From contig NZ_FOFA01000002.1 in NCBI RefSeq assembly GCF_900110855.1, positions 620,001-684,000 of the forward strand: a DNA stretch of 64,000 nucleotides, written 5' to 3'. Positions 7,192-14,716 of the stretch are shown in pieces. Under the pieces are notes generated by a model. It did not search any database and was not told where the DNA came from. It saw only the letters and a list, made by a program, of their open reading frames with translations. Each line of letters opens with the position of its first letter. Position 1 is the stretch's first letter. The stretch is from Microlunatus flavus. Lineage in GTDB: Bacteria > Actinomycetota > Actinomycetes > Propionibacteriales > Propionibacteriaceae. The position numbers and the translations under genes are program-made.

Positions 7192-9510
7192 GTGGCTGGT
7201 CGCAGCGGGGCGGGGACGCTCGTGCCCGAGGTGCGACCGGCGGACGCCGCGTGGCGCACGCCGACGTTCCGGCAGCTCGACGCCCGCCTCGACACCCTGG
7301 TCGGCGGACGCACCGCGACCCAGCTCGAGGGCCTGCGCGTACGGACGGTGGGCGACCTGCTGCACCTCGTCCCGCGCCGCTACCTGGCGGGCACCGAGCT
7401 CTCCGACCTCTCGGTCCTGCAGCCCGACGAGGACGTCGCGGTGCTGGCCGAGGTGCGCACCGTACGGGCGCACAACCTGCCGACGGGCGGCCAGCGGACC
7501 GGACGCAAGGCGCGCCTGGAGGTCGTGGTCACCGACCGCCGCGGCTTCCTGACCCTCACCTTCTTCGGGGCGCCGCACCTCATCCGCTACTGGCAGAACG
7601 ACCTGCAGCCGGGCGCCCGCGGCCTCTTCGCGGGCAAGGTGCGGGTGTTCAACAACGCCCTGCAGCTGTCGCACCCCGACTTCGTCATCCTCGGCGAGGA
7701 CGGTTCCGTGATCGGCGGCGCGGCCCGCAACGAGGACATGGCCTCCATCGCGGGCAGCTCGTTCGTCCCGATCTACCCCCAGACGGGCAAGCTGCGGACC
7801 TGGACCATCGGCTCCTGCGTGACGCTCGCCCTGGGCGCGGTCGACCGGCTGCCCGACCCGCTGCCGCCGTCGGTGCGGGAGGCGGCGGAGGTGACCGACC
7901 TCGTGGCGGCCTTCCAGGGGGTCCACCAGCCCCAGGGCCGCGAGGAGCAGCAGCGCGGTCTGGAGCGGCTCCGCTTCGACGAGGCGTTCGCGCTGCAGCT
8001 GACGATGGCCCGCCGGCGCGCCGACGCGGCCGCCCACGGAGCGACCCCGCGCGCGCGGCGGCCCGGCGGCCTGCTGGACGCCTTCGACGCGCGGCTGCCC
8101 TTCGAGCTGACGGCGGGGCAGCGCGAGGTGGGCGACCTGCTGTTCGACGAGATCGCCCGGACCGCGCCGATGCAGCGCCTGCTGCAGGGCGAGGTGGGCT
8201 CCGGCAAGACCCTCGTGGCCCTGCGCGCGATGCTCGCGGTGGTCGACGCGGGCGGTCAGGCCGCCCTGCTGGCGCCGACCGAGGTGCTGGCGACGCAGCA
8301 CCGCCACACCATCGCCCGGATGCTCGGCGACCTCGCCGACGCGGGCACGCTCGGGGCGGCCGACCACTCCACCGAGGTCGTGCTGCTCACCGGCTCGCTC
8401 GGGGCGACCCGGCGGCGCGAGGCGCTGGCCCGCGTCGCCTCGGGCGCGGCGGGGCTGGTCGTGGGCACGCACGCGCTGCTCAGCGAGGACGTCGCCTTCG
8501 CCGACCTCGGCCTGGTCGTCGTCGACGAGCAGCACCGCTTCGGCGTGGAGCAGCGGGCCGCCCTGGGGGCGAAGGCCGCGGCCGGGGGCCGGGCGAGGCC
8601 CCACGTCCTCGTCATGACCGCCACCCCCATCCCGCGGTCGGTGGCCATGACCGTGTTCGGCGACCTGGAGACCTCGACGCTGCGGGAGCTGCCGGCCGGA
8701 CGCGCCGACGTCAGCACCGTGGTGGTCGACGTGCGCCGCCAGCCCGCCTGGGTCGACCGCGCATGGCACCGGGTGCGCGAGGAGGTCGCCGCCGGGCACC
8801 AGGCCTACGTCGTGTGCGCGCGCATCTCGTCGACGGCGAAGGACAGGCCGGGCGCCCCGAGCGACTCCGACGGCACCGGCTTCGAGCCGGAGGACGCCCC
8901 GCCGGCGGTCGCGGTCGAGGACCTGTACGCCGAGCTGTCGGCGGGACCGCTCGCCGGGATCGCGGTGGAGATGCTGCACGGCCAGCTGCCGGTGGAGGAG
9001 AAGGACGCGGTGATGGCGCGCTTCGCCGCCGGGGAGACCGCCGTGCTCGTCGCGACCACCGTGATCGAGGTCGGTGTCGACGTGCCGAACGCCACGGTGA
9101 TGGTCATCTGTGACGGCGACCGCTTCGGCATCTCCCAGCTGCACCAGCTGCGCGGCCGGATCGGTCGCGGCGGGCACGCGGGGGTGTGCCTGCTGCTGAC
9201 GACCGCCACCCCCGGCACCCCGGCCCGCGAGCGGCTGGACGCGGTGGCGTCCACGCGCGACGGCTTCGCGCTCGCCGAGGTCGACCTGGAGCAGCGCCGC
9301 GAGGGCGACGTGCTCGGCTCCAGCCAGTCCGGGCGCCGCTCGAGCCTTCGGCTGCTCCGGGTCCTCGACGACGCCGACCTCATCGAGCGCGCCCGGGACG
9401 TGGCGGCGCTCTGCGTCGCGGACCCCGGGCTCGCCGACGACCCGGGCCTCGCCGACATCGTCACCGACGTCGAGCGGCGCGCCGCGGGCGACTGGCTGGA
9501 ACGCACGTGA
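7192..9510 (+). CDS. recG: ATP-dependent DNA helicase RecG
   Basis: About 772 residues; it remodels stalled forks and Holliday junctions. The N-terminal wedge/OB-fold domain spans about 30-230. Superfamily-2 helicase motifs follow: Walker A G-E-V-G-S-G-K-T near 332, Walker B V-V-D-E-Q-H-R-F-G near 444, M-T-A-T-P-I-P-R-S (motif III) and L-R-G-R-I-G-R-G (motif VI). A loop of about 25 residues between motifs III and VI (S-S-T-A-K-D-R onward) is longer than in many RecGs. In-frame GTGs at 7183, 7186 and 7192 are all possible starts; 7192 best fits the promoter. The stop TGA overlaps the rsmD start (GTGA), so recG-rsmD-coaD form a translationally coupled operon. Confidence 0.95.
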   Translation: MAGRSGAGTLVPEVRPADAAWRTPTFRQLDARLDTLVGGRTATQLEGLRVRTVGDLLHLVPRRYLAGTELSDLSVLQPDEDVAVLAEVRTVRAHNLPTGGQRTGRKARLEVVVTDRRGFLTLTFFGAPHLIRYWQNDLQPGARGLFAGKVRVFNNALQLSHPDFVILGEDGSVIGGAARNEDMASIAGSSFVPIYPQTGKLRTWTIGSCVTLALGAVDRLPDPLPPSVREAAEVTDLVAAFQGVHQPQGREEQQRGLERLRFDEAFALQLTMARRRADAAAHGATPRARRPGGLLDAFDARLPFELTAGQREVGDLLFDEIARTAPMQRLLQGEVGSGKTLVALRAMLAVVDAGGQAALLAPTEVLATQHRHTIARMLGDLADAGTLGAADHSTEVVLLTGSLGATRRREALARVASGAAGLVVGTHALLSEDVAFADLGLVVVDEQHRFGVEQRAALGAKAAAGGRARPHVLVMTATPIPRSVAMTVFGDLETSTLRELPAGRADVSTVVVDVRRQPAWVDRAWHRVREEVAAGHQAYVVCARISSTAKDRPGAPSDSDGTGFEPEDAPPAVAVEDLYAELSAGPLAGIAVEMLHGQLPVEEKDAVMARFAAGETAVLVATTVIEVGVDVPNATVMVICDGDRFGISQLHQLRGRIGRGGHAGVCLLLTTATPGTPARERLDAVASTRDGFALAEVDLEQRREGDVLGSSQSGRRSSLRLLRVLDDADLIERARDVAALCVADPGLADDPGLADIVTDVERRAAGDWLERT

Positions 9511-10109
9511 GCCGGGTCATCGCAGGCACCCACCGCGGCCGGCGGCTGCAGACCCCGACCGGCGACAGCACCCGGCCGACGACCGACCGCGTGCGCGAGG
9601 CGCTGTTCTCCGCGCTGGCGTCGTGGGCGGGCACGGCGTCGGCCGGCGCCGAGGAGGCGCTGGCCGGTCTGTCGTTCCTCGACCTCTACGCGGGCTCCGG
9701 CGCGGTCGGGCTCGAGGCGGCCAGCCGCGGCGCGGCCCCGGTGCTGCTCGTCGAGTCCGACGCGCGCACCGCGGCCGTCGCGCGGCGCAACGTGGCGACC
9801 CTCGGGGTCCCGGCCACGGTGCGGGCCACCGCGGTCCAGACGCTCGCGCGCACGGCGGCCGACCGCGCCTACGACGTGGTCTTCGCCGACCCGCCGTACG
9901 CCGTCGAGCCGGACCGTCTCGACGCGGTGGTCGCCGACCTGCTCGCGCAGGGCTGGGTGGCGCCCGACGGCCTCGTCGTCCTCGAGCGCTCCACCCGCTC
10001 CGTGGCGCCGGTCTGGCCGCCCGGGACGGACGAGCCGTGGTCGCGCGCGTACGGGGAGACCGTCCTGCACTTCGCCAGCGTCGCCGCCCAGCCGAGGAGC
10101 CCCGCGTGA
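9507..10109 (+). CDS. rsmD: 16S rRNA (guanine966-N2)-methyltransferase RsmD
   Basis: A 200-residue SAM-dependent methyltransferase acting on G966 (E. coli numbering) of 16S rRNA in the assembled 30S. The N-terminal S-R-V-I-A-G-T-H-R-G-R-R-L and R-P-T-T-D-R-V-R-E-A-L-F are family hallmarks. The SAM loop D-L-Y-A-G-S-G-A-V-G-L-E follows, and the catalytic D-P-P-Y is near residue 129. The GTG start overlaps the recG stop by 4 bases, and the gene overlaps coaD the same way at its end. RsmD-CoaD adjacency is widely conserved, which supports the call. Confidence 0.96.
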   Translation: MSRVIAGTHRGRRLQTPTGDSTRPTTDRVREALFSALASWAGTASAGAEEALAGLSFLDLYAGSGAVGLEAASRGAAPVLLVESDARTAAVARRNVATLGVPATVRATAVQTLARTAADRAYDVVFADPPYAVEPDRLDAVVADLLAQGWVAPDGLVVLERSTRSVAPVWPPGTDEPWSRAYGETVLHFASVAAQPRSPA

Positions 10110-10588
10110 CCACCGCCGTCTGCCCCGGTTCCTTCGACCCGGTCACCCTGGGCCACCTCGACGTGATCGGCCGGACCGCCGCGCTCGTCGAGGAGGTGGT
10201 CGTCGCCGTCGGCCGCAACGCGAGCAAGCGCTCGCTGTTCACCGCCGACGAGCGCGTCGAGATGCTCGTGGAGGCGTGCCGGCCCTGGGAGAACGTGAGC
10301 GTCGAGGTGCTCGACGGGATGCTCGTCGACTTCTGCACCGCGCGGGGGATCGGCGTGGTGAGCAAGGGGCTCCGCAGCGCCGCGGACACCGACTACGAGG
10401 TGCAGATGGCGCAGCTCAACCGCCGGTTGAGCGGCGTCGACACCCTGTTCCTACCCACCTCGCCGGAGCTCTCCTTCGTGTCGTCGACCCGGGTGCGCGA
10501 GCTGGCGGCGTACGGCGCGGACCTGTCGGCGCTCGTCCCGCCCGGCGTCGCGGAACGCACCCGGGCCAAGGTCGCCGCCGACCGCTGA
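10106..10588 (+). CDS. coaD: Phosphopantetheine adenylyltransferase (CoA biosynthesis)
   Basis: A 160-residue cytosolic enzyme that transfers AMP from ATP to 4'-phosphopantetheine to make dephospho-CoA, the penultimate step to CoA. The nucleotidyltransferase signature G-S-F-D-P-V-T-L-G-H is at 8-17 (T-x-G-H at 14-17), K-G-L-R in the middle, and S-S-T-R-V-R-E in the C-terminal part (I-S-S-T equivalent). Length is typical for the bacterial hexameric enzyme. The GTG start overlaps the rsmD stop. Confidence 0.97.
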   Translation: MTTAVCPGSFDPVTLGHLDVIGRTAALVEEVVVAVGRNASKRSLFTADERVEMLVEACRPWENVSVEVLDGMLVDFCTARGIGVVSKGLRSAADTDYEVQMAQLNRRLSGVDTLFLPTSPELSFVSSTRVRELAAYGADLSALVPPGVAERTRAKVAADR

Positions 10589-10627
10589 GGGCGGCGGAGC
10601 AGACCTGCGAGGACGGCGTCACGTGCC

Positions 10628-10633
10628 TATGCT
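10628..10633 (+). promoter_or_regulatory. -10-like TATGCT upstream of the DivIVA-domain gene
   Basis: TATGCT lies 35 nt before the ATG at 10669, in the short gap after coaD. The -35 region is weak. Confidence 0.4.
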
Positions 10634-10668
10634 GGTCGGCGCCCCCAGCACGAGAGATCGAGGTACGC

Positions 10669-11151
10669 ATGCCCGCCACCACGGCCGAGGAGAAGCTGAC
10701 GCAGCTGCGCCAGCTCATCCTGAACGCGCGGTCGATGCCCATGTCGGCGTCGTGCGTGATCAACCGCGGCGAGGTGCTGGACGCCATCGACGACGTCGTC
10801 GCGCACCTGCCCGACGAGATCGCCGACGCCCAGCAGGTCATCGACGAGAAGCAGTCCGCCATCGCCGCGGGCGAGGCGAAGGCCGGACGCATCGTCGAGG
10901 AGGCCCGCGAGCAGGCGAGCGAGCTGGCCCGGCAGAGCGAGGTCGTCAAGGTGGCCGAGGAGATCGCGGCCAAGGTCAAGGCCGACGCCGAGGCCGAGGC
11001 CGAGGCGCTGCGGCGCGAGACCGACCTCTTCATCGACTCCCGCATGGCGAGCTTCGAGTCGGTGCTGCACAAGACCACCAGCCAGGTGCACACGGCCCGG
11101 GCGCGGCTCGCCGAGCGCAGCGGTCTCGACGCGGCGCGCACGGGCAGCTGA
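10669..11151 (+). CDS. sepIVA: SepIVA-like DivIVA-domain septation protein
   Basis: 160 residues, almost entirely charged heptad-like coiled coil. Residues about 10-60 carry the conserved region with M-P-M-S-A-S-C-V-I-N-R and E-V-L-D-A-I-D-D, followed by Ala/Glu-rich helix (70-125) and a C-terminal S-R-M-A-S-F-E-S-V-L. Position between coaD and DUF177-rpmF-rnc matches mycobacterial SepIVA, a DivIVA-domain protein of septation and polar growth. Its regulatory role is inferred from that synteny. It was once annotated as ATP synthase B/E-like because of the coiled coil, which I consider misleading. Start: ATG with GAGG 8-11 nt upstream. Confidence 0.78.
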   Translation: MPATTAEEKLTQLRQLILNARSMPMSASCVINRGEVLDAIDDVVAHLPDEIADAQQVIDEKQSAIAAGEAKAGRIVEEAREQASELARQSEVVKVAEEIAAKVKADAEAEAEALRRETDLFIDSRMASFESVLHKTTSQVHTARARLAERSGLDAARTGS

Positions 11152-11172
11152 CGGGCACCTGCTCGGAAAGAG

Positions 11173-11201
11173 TTGGTCCGGCCCTCCGGCCCGGCTAAGA
11201 T
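11173..11201 (+). promoter_or_regulatory. Sigma70-type promoter of the DUF177-rpmF-rnc operon
   Basis: TTGGTC (11173-11178), a 17-nt spacer, then TAAGAT (11196-11201): one of the best -35/-10 pairs in the window. It leaves a leader of about 95 nt before the ATG at 11303. Confidence 0.6.
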
Positions 11202-11302
11202 CGAAGGTCGGTCCACCTGCCGCTCACCGCGGCCCCGGGCCACCGCGGCTGCGTGAGACCTCTCCGCAGCCCGCCCGACGCGACGACCGAAGGAGCTGTG
11301 CC

Positions 11303-11938
11303 ATGAGGGCGTCCCAGCCCACGGTCGACCCGCGCTCGCCCCTGGTCTTCGACACGCGCGCCCTCGGCCGCCGTGCCGGCGCGATGACGACGGTGCGGAC
11401 GAGCGTGCCCGCCCCGGCCGGCCTCGGCACCGAGGTCATCGGCGTGCCGGAGGGTGCGCCGATCGAGCTCGACCTGCGCTTCGAGGCCGTCGTCGAGGGC
11501 GTGCTGGTCACGGGGACCGCCGCGATGGAGGCCGTGGGCGAGTGCGTCCGCTGCCTGATCCCGGTGAGCGTCCCGGTCGAGGTCGACGTGCAGGAGCTGT
11601 TCGTGCACGACGCCGCGAGCGAGGACGACGAGGAGGTCAGCGTGCTGGCCGGCGACTACGTCGACCTCGAGCCGGTGCTGCGCGACGACGTGGTGCTCGA
11701 CCTGCCGTTCCAGCCGCTGTGCACCCCGGACTGCTCCGGGCTGTGCCCGACCTGCGGCGTGCGGCTCGACGACCATCCCGGCCACCACCACGACGCCGAT
11801 GCCGACCCGCGCTGGGCGGCGCTCGGCGCGCTCGACCTGGACGACACCGACGACCCGGCCCGTGGCCAGGTGGAGCAAGACGTCCCGCATCCGTACAATC
11901 GATCCGGCCTGTCGCAGGGCGGGGAACTCTCCCGCTGA
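11303..11938 (+). CDS. DUF177 (YceD-family) metal-binding protein
   Basis: 211 residues. The DUF177/YceD family is almost always encoded next to rpmF and is thought to link 23S rRNA or ribosome assembly with L32; its biochemistry is unsettled. Seen here: V-G-E-C-V-R-C-L in mid-protein, then [14 protein letters not shown], a cysteine cluster able to bind zinc, and D-P-R-W-A-A-L at about 172-178, where most homologues end. This copy has about 35 extra C-terminal residues. It is the first gene after the promoter at 11173-11201; rpmF begins 37 nt downstream. Confidence 0.92.
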   Translation: MRASQPTVDPRSPLVFDTRALGRRAGAMTTVRTSVPAPAGLGTEVIGVPEGAPIELDLRFEAVVEGVLVTGTAAMEAVGECVRCLIPVSVPVEVDVQELFVHDAASEDDEEVSVLAGDYVDLEPVLRDDVVLDLPFQPLCTPDCSGLCPTCGVRLDDHPGHHHDADADPRWAALGALDLDDTDDPARGQVEQDVPHPYNRSGLSQGGELSR

Positions 11939-11975
11939 CGCGGGCGATCCGGCAAGACGAGAAGAGAGAAGCACC

Positions 11976-12167
11976 ATGGCTGTCCCGAAGCGGCGGATGT
12001 CGCGCAGCAACACGCGTAGCCGCCGGTCTCAGTGGAAGGCCGTCGCGCCGACCCTCGTGACCTGCGCCAACCCGGCCTGCCGGCAGAAGCACCTGCCCCA
12101 CACGGCGTGCCCGAGCTGCGGGTCCTACGGCCCGCGCGCGAACCGTCGTCAGGTCCTCGAGTCCTGA
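11976..12167 (+). CDS. rpmF: 50S ribosomal protein L32
   Basis: 63 residues: [20 protein letters not shown], then a zinc ribbon with cysteines in the pattern C-x4-C-x9-C-x2-C. This is the zinc-containing (C+) L32. Start ATG with GAGAGAAG upstream. It sits between DUF177 and rnc, the standard order. Confidence 0.96.
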   Translation: MAVPKRRMSRSNTRSRRSQWKAVAPTLVTCANPACRQKHLPHTACPSCGSYGPRANRRQVLES

Positions 12168-12172
12168 CGAGC

Positions 12173-12925
12173 GTGCCGACCGGGTCGACCGTGGGTCGGC
12201 TCCCCGCCCGGGAGCTGCTCGAAGAGCTCGGGCTCGTCCTCGACGCCGAGCTCTTCGAACGCACCCTCACCCACCGCTCGTACGCGTACGAGCAGGGCGG
12301 TCTGCCCACGAACGAGCGCCTGGAGTTCCTCGGGGACTCCGTGCTCGGGCTCGTCGTGACCGAGCACCTCTACACCACCTTCCCGGACCTCTCCGAGGGC
12401 CAGCTCGCCAAGCTGCGGGCCGCGGTGGTGAACTCGCGCGCGCTCGCGGACGTGGCCCGTGGCCTCGACCTGGGCGCGCTCGTGCACCTCGGACGCGGTG
12501 AGGAGACGACCGGCGGGCGCGACAAGTCGTCGATCCTCGCCGACACGATGGAGGCGCTCATCGGCGCCGTGTTCCTCGAGCACGGCATCGACCAGGCCCG
12601 GCGCTTCGTGCACCACCTGTTCGACCCGCTGATGGCCGAGGTCTCGACCCGCGGCGCCGGCCTCGACTGGAAGACGAGCCTGCAGGAGATCGCCTCGCTC
12701 TCCGGCCTGGGCGTCCCGGTCTACCGCGTCGTCGAGTCCGGCCCCGACCACGCCAAGTCCTTCTCGGCGACGGTCGCGGTCGACGACCTCGACTACGGGC
12801 CCGGCGCCGGGCGCAACAAGAAGGAGGCCGAGCAGAACGCGGCCGCCCTCGCGTTCGCCGACCTCAAGGCGCGCCGCACGGAGGCCGCCGCCCACGCCGG
12901 CGCCGCCGACGCCGCCTCCGCCTGA
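12173..12925 (+). CDS. rnc: Ribonuclease III
   Basis: A 250-residue dsRNA-specific endonuclease processing rRNA precursors and some mRNAs. The catalytic domain has T-L-T-H-R-S-Y followed by the signature [12 protein letters not shown] near 46-58. A second acidic cluster, D-T-M-E-A-L-I-G-A, completes the metal site. The double-stranded-RNA-binding domain occupies about 160-235 (D-W-K-T-S-L-Q-E ... [10 protein letters not shown]), followed by an Ala-rich tail. The GTG at 12173 is 5 nt after the rpmF stop, implying cotranscription. Confidence 0.96.
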   Translation: MPTGSTVGRLPARELLEELGLVLDAELFERTLTHRSYAYEQGGLPTNERLEFLGDSVLGLVVTEHLYTTFPDLSEGQLAKLRAAVVNSRALADVARGLDLGALVHLGRGEETTGGRDKSSILADTMEALIGAVFLEHGIDQARRFVHHLFDPLMAEVSTRGAGLDWKTSLQEIASLSGLGVPVYRVVESGPDHAKSFSATVAVDDLDYGPGAGRNKKEAEQNAAALAFADLKARRTEAAAHAGAADAASA

Positions 12926-12946
12926 CCCGCCGGCCGCACCCTCCCC

Positions 12947-13804
12947 GTGCCCGAGCTCCCCGAGGTCGAGACGGTCCGGCGCGGCCTCGCCGGCCTCGTC
13001 ACCGGGCGCCGGATCGAGCACGTCGGCGTCCTGCACCCCCGTCCCGTCCGGCGCCACCTCGCCGGGCCGGACGACTTCGCCGTCACGCTGACCGGGCGCA
13101 CGTTCGCCGAACCGGCGCGGCGCGGCAAGTACCTCTGGCTGCCCTTCGCCGACGGCGACGCGCTGCTGGCGCACCTCGGCATGAGCGGGCAGTTCCGCCT
13201 CGACGCCCCGGACGCCCCGCTCGCGCCCAACACCCGCGTCCTGCTCGACCTCGACGACGGCACCCAGCTCCGCTTCGTCGACCAGCGGATGTTCGGCGGG
13301 CTGTCGTTGTCCCCGGGCGGTGCCGCGCTGCCGGCCGAGGTCGCCCACATCGGGCGCGACCCCTTCGACCCCGCGTTCGACGTCGCCGCGGTCGGCCGCC
13401 GCATCCGGTCGCGCCGCACCGGGATCAAGCGCGCGCTGCTCGACCAGCAGGTGGTCTCGGGGATCGGCAACATCTACGCCGACGAGGCGCTGTGGCTCGC
13501 CCGCACCCACTACGCGCGCGGGACCTGGACGCTCTCGGCGGCCAAGGCGGTCGAGGTGCTGACCGCGGCGACGACGGTGATGCGCCGCGCGCTGGCCGCC
13601 GGCGGCACGTCCTTCGACGCCCTCTACGTCGACGTCAACGGCTCGAGCGGCTACTTCGACCGCGCGCTGGCCGTCTACGGCCAGGAGGGCCGCCCGTGCC
13701 CGCGCTGCGGCACCGCGATCCGGCGCGAGCCCTTCATGAACCGGTCGTCGTACCGCTGCCCCCGCTGCCAGCGCTCGCCCGTCGCCACGGCACGCGCGGC
13801 CTGA
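12947..13804 (+). CDS. mutM: Formamidopyrimidine-DNA glycosylase (Fpg/MutM)
   Basis: A 285-residue base-excision repair enzyme removing 8-oxoguanine and formamidopyrimidines. The mature N-terminus P-E-L-P-E-V-E-T-V supplies the catalytic Pro1 (codon 2) and Glu2. The helix-two-turn-helix has G-I-G-N-I-Y-A-D-E. The C-terminal zinc finger is C-P-R-C-G ... [10 protein letters not shown], ending in a short Arg/Ala tail. GTG start, 21 nt after rnc, so probably cotranscribed. The rnc-mutM-smc order is standard for actinobacteria. Confidence 0.97.
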   Translation: MPELPEVETVRRGLAGLVTGRRIEHVGVLHPRPVRRHLAGPDDFAVTLTGRTFAEPARRGKYLWLPFADGDALLAHLGMSGQFRLDAPDAPLAPNTRVLLDLDDGTQLRFVDQRMFGGLSLSPGGAALPAEVAHIGRDPFDPAFDVAAVGRRIRSRRTGIKRALLDQQVVSGIGNIYADEALWLARTHYARGTWTLSAAKAVEVLTAATTVMRRALAAGGTSFDALYVDVNGSSGYFDRALAVYGQEGRPCPRCGTAIRREPFMNRSSYRCPRCQRSPVATARAA

Positions 13805-13849
13805 GCCCGCTCTGAGCGCGGGAGACCCGAGGAACCATCGGCCCGGCGC

Positions 13850-13855
13850 TATCGT
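13850..13855 (+). promoter_or_regulatory. -10-like TATCGT of the GtrA-like gene
   Basis: TATCGT lies 9 nt before the GTG at 13865, so the transcript would have almost no leader. Confidence 0.4.
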
Positions 13856-13864
13856 CGTCACACT

Positions 13865-14548
13865 GTGAAACGCCTCGGGCACTACGTCTTCGTGCGCCAC
13901 CGGCAGAACTGGAACCTGCTGTTCCGCTTCGGCCTGGTCGGCGGGTCCGGCGTGCTCGTGAACCTCCTGGTCCTGGTGCTCCTGCGCCGCACCGGGCCGC
14001 ACTTCGACGACGTGCTCGTGGACCTGCCCCTGACCTCGTTCAACGTGCGGTGGTACCACCTCTACTCGACCGCGGCCTTCCTGGTCGCGAACCTGTGGAA
14101 CTTCCAGCTCAACCGGCACTTCACGTTCCGCAGCGCGAAGCACTCGGGCTGGCTGCGGGAGTACCTGCCGTTCCTCGCGGTCGGCTTCGTCGCCCAGCTG
14201 ATCGGGCTCGGCCTGCTCACGCTGCTCATGCACCCCGGGTCCTTCCTGGCCCTGCCGCGCACCCTCCTGGACGACTCGACCGGGCTGCGCAACCGGCTCT
14301 ACTGGGCGCAGCTGATCGTCATCGTGGTGACCGTGCCGCTCTCGTTCGTCGTCAACAAGCTCTGGACCTTCTCCTCCGTCCGCGGGGGCGAGCACCCGAC
14401 GCTGACCGAGGAGGGGGTCGCCGAGGAGCGCGACGGCACCGCGCCGACCTCCGCGCCGAGCACCGCGCCGAGCCCGGAGCCGACGCCGACCCTGGCGGCG
14501 ACGGCGACCGACGCCGCACGGACGCCCCGGGTCGAGCGCGCGCGCTGA
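13865..14548 (+). CDS. GtrA-like membrane protein
   Basis: 227 residues with four hydrophobic segments (about 22-45, 70-90, 100-125, 145-165), matching GtrA/DPMS-type flippase-like proteins. Typical features are F-G-L-V-G-G-S-G-V-L-V-N in TM1, the N-F-x-L-N-R-x-F-T-F-R motif after TM2, and a similar N-K-L-W-T-F-S after TM4. Family members help translocate polyprenyl-linked sugars for cell-envelope glycosylation. A disordered Ala/Pro/Thr-rich tail (about 175-227) extends beyond the family. It sits between mutM and smc, a position not conserved in related genomes as far as I recall. Confidence 0.82.
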   Translation: MKRLGHYVFVRHRQNWNLLFRFGLVGGSGVLVNLLVLVLLRRTGPHFDDVLVDLPLTSFNVRWYHLYSTAAFLVANLWNFQLNRHFTFRSAKHSGWLREYLPFLAVGFVAQLIGLGLLTLLMHPGSFLALPRTLLDDSTGLRNRLYWAQLIVIVVTVPLSFVVNKLWTFSSVRGGEHPTLTEEGVAEERDGTAPTSAPSTAPSPEPTPTLAATATDAARTPRVERAR

Positions 14549-14716
14549 GCGGCACGCCGGTCCCGGTGCGCGTCGCGCGCCGCCCGGCGTCCTACGCTGG
14601 CGGCTCAGACCGGGGCTTCCTCCGGCGCACCGCCCCGCGGCCGCCGCCCCACCGGTCGTACGCGCGTGCGACCGACCCCGTTCACCCCACCTCCGGGTGG
14701 GTCGGAGAGGCGCCAC

